NCBI RefSeq assembly: GCF_002749615.1
Contig: NZ_CP024201.1
Span: 4,360,001-4,424,000 of the forward strand
From: Caulobacter mirabilis
GTDB lineage: Bacteria; Pseudomonadota; Alphaproteobacteria; Caulobacterales; Caulobacteraceae
Length of the DNA: 64,000 bases
Reading direction: 5' to 3'
Shown here: positions 58,336 to 64,000 of the stretch, one piece after another
Numbering within the stretch: position 1 is the first letter of the stretch
Layout: every line of letters begins with the position of its first letter
Program-made: the position numbers and the translations under genes
Notes under the pieces: generated by a model
Seen by the model: the letters and a program-made list of their open reading frames with translations, nothing else
Databases searched by the model: none
What the model was told of the DNA's origin: nothing

Positions 58336-58920
58336 GTGAGTAGTTCTGATTCTCGACGGCTCATCCCGTCGATGGCGCTTCTGATGCGTTGGGCCGATCT
58401 TGAGGGCCGCCCGCGAATCCTGGTCCGCCCGGACGGCGAGCTGCTGTGGTCCAACCTCGCCGCCGACGCCGCCATGGACGAGGGCCTGGACGTTCGCCGG
58501 ACCGACGGCCGTTTCGAACTGGTCCACCCCGCCGAGCAAGCCGCCTTTCTTCAGTTCCTGTCCGGCGCCTCGGGGGCGATCGGGGCCTGGTGCTCGCCGC
58601 AGGCCGGCGAAGGCGTCGTCATCTTCCGGGCCTGGCGCATCGACGTCGAAGGCGACGAGGCGATCGGCCTGGTCTTCCACACCACCGGCGGCGACTATGT
58701 TCCGCGCTGGGCCGATTTCGGCCGCGCCCTGGGACTGACCGCCACGGAACACCGCATCGCCCTGCGCCTGCTCGACGGGGTGCGCATCGAGAGCGTGGCC
58801 AAGGACATGGGCATCACCCTGGCGACGGCCCGGACTCATGTCCGAAATCTGTACCAGAAGCTCTCGATCGGCTCTCGGGAAGCCCTCTTCCGCCGCCTGG
58901 CGCCGTTCCGAATCGCTTAG
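58336..58920 (+). CDS. LuxR-type regulator with PAS-like N terminus
   Basis: About 194 residues: an N-terminal sensor-like part (about 10-110, GRPRILVRPDGELLWSNLAAD, ELVHPAEQAAFLQFL) and a C-terminal LuxR helix-turn-helix (about 130-190, LGLTATEHRIALRLLDG, VAKDMGITLATARTHVRNLYQKL). No receiver domain. The start could be GTG 58294, GTG 58336 or ATG 58372. The MHYT-GGDEF-EAL gene follows, so the two may act together. Confidence 0.85.
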   Translation: MSSSDSRRLIPSMALLMRWADLEGRPRILVRPDGELLWSNLAADAAMDEGLDVRRTDGRFELVHPAEQAAFLQFLSGASGAIGAWCSPQAGEGVVIFRAWRIDVEGDEAIGLVFHTTGGDYVPRWADFGRALGLTATEHRIALRLLDGVRIESVAKDMGITLATARTHVRNLYQKLSIGSREALFRRLAPFRIA

Positions 58921-59032
58921 CCTGCAAGGCTTTGCCGCAGGTCGGCGCCCATCGTCCCGATCTGAAACGCTTTTTTTGGAATCGGCGCCGATACTGCGCC
59001 CCGATTAGTTCTCCAGAATGGGGAGTGGGGGC

Positions 59033-61474
59033 GTGTTCAAGGTCATCTCGTGTCTCGTCAACGAGCACGATTACGGCATGGTGCTGGTCGCCGGACTGGT
59101 CTGCCTTTGCGCCAGCCTGACGGCGTTCAGACTGTATTCCCGGATGAACGGCGCCCGAGGCCTCCCGCGCGGAGCCTGGCTGTTGTTCACCGCGCTGGTG
59201 GCCGGTTCCGGCGTCTGGGCGACCCATTTCCTGGCCATGCTGGCCTATGATCCGGGTCTGAAGACCGGCTACTCGCCGACCGGCACGATCATGTCGCTGA
59301 TGATCGCGGTGCTGTTCATGGGCGCCGGCTTCTTCGCCGCGACCGCCACCCGCGAAAGCGACCGCGCCAACCAGATGGCCGGCGGCCTGCTGCTGGGCCT
59401 CGGCATCGGCGCGATGCACTACACCGGCATGAGCTCGTTCGTGACCCAGGGCCATATCGTCTGGGAGACGGCGACCATCGGCGCCTCGGTGGCGATCGGG
59501 GTGGTCGGGTCGGCGGTGGCGCTGATCGTGGCCGGCGACGCCCGCAAGTTCTCGTCCCAGGTGGTCGGCGCGCTGATCCTGACCCTGTCGGTCTGCAGCC
59601 TGCACTTCACCGGCATGGGCGCGATCACCATCATCCCGGACGCCGGGGTGATGGTGCCGGAGCAGATGTTCTCGGGCGGCCTGATGATCCTGGCGGTGAC
59701 CAGCATCACCGGCCTGATCGTCCTGGCCGGCCTCGGCGCGGTGCTGATCGAATCCCAGACCAGCCGCTCGGCGCTGGAGCGCATCCGCACCCTGGCCAAC
59801 GCCGCCTATGAAGGCATCGTCGTGGTCCAGCGCGGGGTGATCAAGGACGCCAACGCCGCCTTCTGCGACCTGGCCGGCGCCAAGCTGGACGATCTGGTCG
59901 GCCAGCCGCTGATGGACGGCATGCTGACCCTCGACGACGCCTGCGAGATCGTCGAAGGCGCCGAGCGCCGCGAAGGCCGCATGCAGCCGCTGGACGGCGG
60001 CAAGTCGATCCCGGTCGAGATCTTCGCGCGCCTGATGGACGACGGCGCCCGCGCCGAGACCGAGGATCTGACCGTGCTGGCCGTCCGCGACCTGCGCGAA
60101 CGCCGCTCGGCCGAGGAGAAGATCCGCTACCTGGCTGAACATGACGGCCTGACCGGCCTGCCCAACCGCAACGCCCTGCAGGCGCGCCTCGCCGGCGTCC
60201 TCGATCGGGTGGGGGCGTCGGGCGAGAGCCTGGCCGTGATCTGCGTCGACCTGGACCACTTCAAGGAAGCCAACGACCTTCACGGCCACCTGGCCGGGGA
60301 CGCGGTGCTGGTTGAAGCGGCCCGCCGGCTGCAGGACAGCGTCGTCGCGCCGTCGTTCGCGGCCCGCCTGGGCGGCGACGAGTTCGTCGTCGTGCAGGTC
60401 ACCGACGCCGACCAGGACCAGGCGACCGCCGCGGCCGAGCTGGCCGGCGGCCTGCTGGAATCGCTCCGCGAGAGCGTGATGTACGAGGGCCAGGAATTGG
60501 CCATGGCCGCCAGCCTCGGCGTGTCGCTGTATCCCGACGACGGCCGCACCGGCGAAGCCCTGCTCGCCAACGCCGACATGGCGCTGTACCGCGCCAAGGA
60601 AAACGGCCGCGGCGCCTACCGCTTCTTCAAGCGCGAGATGGACGAGACCATCCGCGAGCGGCGCAACCTGGCTCGCGAGCTGCGCCAGGCGATCGTCGAC
60701 GAGGACCTGGTCGTCCACTACCAGCCGCAGGCTCGGGCCAGCGACAGCCAGATCTGCGGCTTCGAGGCCCTGGTCCGCTGGAAGCATCCGACGCGCGGCA
60801 TGATCCCGCCGCTGGACTTCATCCCGCTGGCCGAAGAGACCGGCCTGATCATCCCGCTCGGCGAGTGGGTGCTGCGCAAGTCGTGCGAGGAGGCCGCCGG
60901 CTGGGATCGGCCGCTGAGCATCGCGGTCAACCTGTCGCCGCTGCAGCTGAACCAGGCCAACCTGCCGACCATCGTCCACGAGATCCTGATCCAGACCGGC
61001 CTGTCGCCGGCGCGGCTGGAGCTCGAGGTCACCGAAAGCGCCCTGTTCAAGGACTATCAGCGCGCCCTGGACAACCTGCGCCGCCTGAAGGCCATGGGCG
61101 TCAGGATCGCCATGGACGACTTCGGCACCGGCTTCTCGTCGCTGTCGACGCTGCAGTCCTTCCCGTTCGACAAGATCAAGGTCGACAAGAGCTTCGTGGA
61201 GAACATCCACCGCGACGAGCGGGCCACCGTGATCGTCAAAGCGGTGCTGGGGCTGGGCCGCAGCCTGGACATCCCGGTCGTGGCCGAGGGCGTCGAGACG
61301 CCGGAGCAGCTGGAGTTCCTGCGCGGCGAGGATTGCGCCGAGGTGCAGGGCTACGCCATCGGCCGCCCGGCCCCGGCCGACACCCTCAGCGCCTGGACCT
61401 GCGGGGTCGTCGAGGCGGTCGAAGCGGCCGAGAAGCCCGCGACCGCCAAGCGTCGGAGCCGCAAGGCGGCCTAG
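59033..61474 (+). CDS. MHYT-PAS-GGDEF-EAL cyclic-di-GMP enzyme
   Basis: About 813 residues. An MHYT membrane sensor with seven helices (about 10-245) carries the three motifs THFLAM, MHYTGM and LHFTGM, thought to bind copper or a diatomic ligand. A PAS domain follows (about 255-365), then GGDEF (LGGDEFVVV) without an RxxD inhibitory site, and EAL (FEALVRW, ELEVTES, DDFGTGFSS, KVDKSFVE, VAEGVET) with catalytic residues intact. GGGGAG before GTG 59033 supports this start over ATG 59018. Confidence 0.95.
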   Translation: MFKVISCLVNEHDYGMVLVAGLVCLCASLTAFRLYSRMNGARGLPRGAWLLFTALVAGSGVWATHFLAMLAYDPGLKTGYSPTGTIMSLMIAVLFMGAGFFAATATRESDRANQMAGGLLLGLGIGAMHYTGMSSFVTQGHIVWETATIGASVAIGVVGSAVALIVAGDARKFSSQVVGALILTLSVCSLHFTGMGAITIIPDAGVMVPEQMFSGGLMILAVTSITGLIVLAGLGAVLIESQTSRSALERIRTLANAAYEGIVVVQRGVIKDANAAFCDLAGAKLDDLVGQPLMDGMLTLDDACEIVEGAERREGRMQPLDGGKSIPVEIFARLMDDGARAETEDLTVLAVRDLRERRSAEEKIRYLAEHDGLTGLPNRNALQARLAGVLDRVGASGESLAVICVDLDHFKEANDLHGHLAGDAVLVEAARRLQDSVVAPSFAARLGGDEFVVVQVTDADQDQATAAAELAGGLLESLRESVMYEGQELAMAASLGVSLYPDDGRTGEALLANADMALYRAKENGRGAYRFFKREMDETIRERRNLARELRQAIVDEDLVVHYQPQARASDSQICGFEALVRWKHPTRGMIPPLDFIPLAEETGLIIPLGEWVLRKSCEEAAGWDRPLSIAVNLSPLQLNQANLPTIVHEILIQTGLSPARLELEVTESALFKDYQRALDNLRRLKAMGVRIAMDDFGTGFSSLSTLQSFPFDKIKVDKSFVENIHRDERATVIVKAVLGLGRSLDIPVVAEGVETPEQLEFLRGEDCAEVQGYAIGRPAPADTLSAWTCGVVEAVEAAEKPATAKRRSRKAA

Positions 61475-61500
61475 ACCGCCCCGCTCATTACGAACAGCCT

Positions 61501-61528
61501 GAAGGGCGCGGAGCGATCCGCGCCCTTC
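61501..61528. terminator. terminator between convergent genes
   Basis: GAAGGGCGCGGA (61501-61512), loop GCGA, TCCGCGCCCTTC (61517-61528): a perfect 12-bp stem able to act in both directions between the GGDEF-EAL gene and the opposing ATPase. Its core is identical to the fabB terminator at 47956. Confidence 0.8.
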
Positions 61529-61549
61529 TCACATTCGACATCGAGGACC

Positions 61550-63064
<1,515 letters not shown>

Positions 63065-63183
63065 TGAAGATCTCCGTGGCGATGTCGGCGCGAGGCTACA
63101 GTCCGCCGGACCTGTTCGCCAAGCCGCGCATTGACGGAAGGGCGCCCGCCGAGGACAGTCCGCCCAGCGTTTCAGAGGACCCG

Positions 63184-64000
63184 ATGGCCAGACCGCCCGC
63201 CAAGACCCCGCCCCAGCCCTCGCCCAATGCCGGGCCTGAACCGGCCGCCGGACAGGCCGAACGGGCGCCGCTGCTGGTCGTCGACGGGATCGGCCGCAAC
63301 GCCCTGGTCATCCTGGCGGTGATCGCCTGCGGCGGCGCGCTGTGGCTGCTGGGCGGGATCCTGACGCCGCTGGCCCTGGCCATGTTCCTGGCGATCATGG
63401 TCGACAGCTTCGCCCGCCGGCTGGAGCAGCGCTGGCCCAAGCTGCCGGACAGCGTCTCGCTGGCCGTGGCCATCGCCCTGTCGCTGCTGATCTTCGGCGC
63501 GGCGGCCTATGTCGTCGCCGACAACGCCACCAGCTTCGTCACCAAGCTGGTCGGCTACGGCCCCAAGCTGGACGGCATCATCGCCCAGGTCGCCGCCTTC
63601 GCCGGTCTGGAGGCGCCGCCGCCCCTGACCAAGCTGATCGCCGAGCTGAACCCCGCCAAGTACCTGGGCCAGTTCGCCCAGGGTCTGCAGGGCGTGCTGT
63701 CCGACGCCGTGTTCGTACTGATCTACCTGGGCTTCATCATCGCCGCGAAGCGCGGCTTCAAGCGCAAGATCGTCGCCCTGTTCCCGCACAACCGCGAGCG
63801 GGACGAGGCCATCGCCGTCTTCAACCGCATCCGCTACGGCGTGGAGCGCTACCTGTGGGTTCAGACGGTCACCGGCCTGATGATCGCCGCCGCCTCCTGG
63901 GTGGTGATGATCATCTTTGGCCTGGAGAACGCGCTGTTCTGGGCCTTCCTGATCTTCCTGGCCTCCTACATCCCGATCATCGGCGGCTTCATCGGCGTGG
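63184..64000 (+). CDS. AI-2E family transporter (truncated by window edge)
   Basis: The first 272 codons of a membrane protein; the frame is open to the window end. Pro-rich N terminus (1-30), then helices at about 38-75 (NALVILAVIACGGALWLLGG, LALAMFLAIMVDSFARR), 90-110, 175-195 (VFVLIYLGFIIAAKRGFKRKI) and 220-272 (GLMIAAASWVVMIIFGL, FLASYIPIIGGF). This is the AI-2E/PerM/TqsA pattern of putative exporters. GAGG precedes the ATG. Confidence 0.93.
   Translation, partial: MARPPAKTPPQPSPNAGPEPAAGQAERAPLLVVDGIGRNALVILAVIACGGALWLLGGILTPLALAMFLAIMVDSFARRLEQRWPKLPDSVSLAVAIALSLLIFGAAAYVVADNATSFVTKLVGYGPKLDGIIAQVAAFAGLEAPPPLTKLIAELNPAKYLGQFAQGLQGVLSDAVFVLIYLGFIIAAKRGFKRKIVALFPHNRERDEAIAVFNRIRYGVERYLWVQTVTGLMIAAASWVVMIIFGLENALFWAFLIFLASYIPIIGGFIGV

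Overview
The window is high-G+C alphaproteobacterial DNA. The partial 16S rRNA at the left edge and the gene content point to Caulobacteraceae, probably Caulobacter or Phenylobacterium; the genus cannot be settled from 376 bases of 16S. Supporting signs are a SigF/NrsF metal-stress sigma pair, the ppsR-maf-aroE-coaE-dnaQ-secB block, the hisBHAFE cluster, hslUV, and fabA-fabB-fabI. All recognised genes are intact, and nothing looks like a phage, plasmid or transposon.

Layout. 1-902: 5' end of a 16S gene (minus strand), its leader and a strong rRNA promoter. 903-5111: a copper/metal-responsive bufferin (RiPP metallophore) locus. It holds an ECF sigma factor and its NrsF-type membrane anti-sigma, two different precursor peptides (BufA1 with 4 Cys, BufA2 with 6 Cys), one MNIO/DUF692 modification enzyme (BufB), its BufC partner and a DoxX protein (BufD). 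Three promoters with the identical motif GTAACC-N16-CGAA precede the three transcription units, and a strong hairpin follows each precursor gene. 5108-10160: a PepSY membrane protein, a TonB-dependent transducer, FecR and FecI, forming a cell-surface-signalling metal uptake module. 10271-17055: VOC protein, tRNA-Arg(CCG), purine permease, a P450/TetR/rubredoxin group bracketed by intergenic repeats, an ABC ATPase and a small zinc-binding protein. 17116-18941: a PEP-mutase-family enzyme and a secreted protein with three TonB-C-like repeats.

19048-28538: polA, ppsR, maf, aroE, coaE and dnaQ, mostly overlapping, then secB facing timA/Tim44-like, mltA and smr. In other alphaproteobacteria the ppsR (RP001) gene borders oriC next to hemE; here polA is immediately upstream, so the origin is not in this interval. 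28620-36192: an FAD enzyme, hisB-hisH-hisA-hisF-hisE with an adenosine kinase at the head, DUF1330, an ATP-grasp enzyme and nth. 36258-45400: DUF2244, an AraC-methyltransferase fusion, an unknown protein, hslU and hslV separated by an NTF2-like gene, a ThiF/MoeB-like adenylyltransferase, an S9 peptidase and a 2-hydroxyacid dehydrogenase.

45488-52634: SH3 lipoprotein, fabA, fabB, a YdeI-type protein, fabI, and an emrA-emrB-tetR efflux operon whose promoter is flanked by two matching palindromic operators. 52646-64000: small and membrane proteins, a UbiH-type hydroxylase, a Trm112-like protein, a Lon-N-domain protein, CnoX, a ProX-type deacylase, DUF6065, tRNA-Gly(GCC), a LuxR regulator, an MHYT-PAS-GGDEF-EAL protein, a HerA-like ATPase and a truncated AI-2E-family transporter running off the right edge. 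Two families of palindromic intergenic repeats are scattered through non-coding gaps. The strongest candidate for a distinctive system is the SigF-controlled two-precursor bufferin locus.
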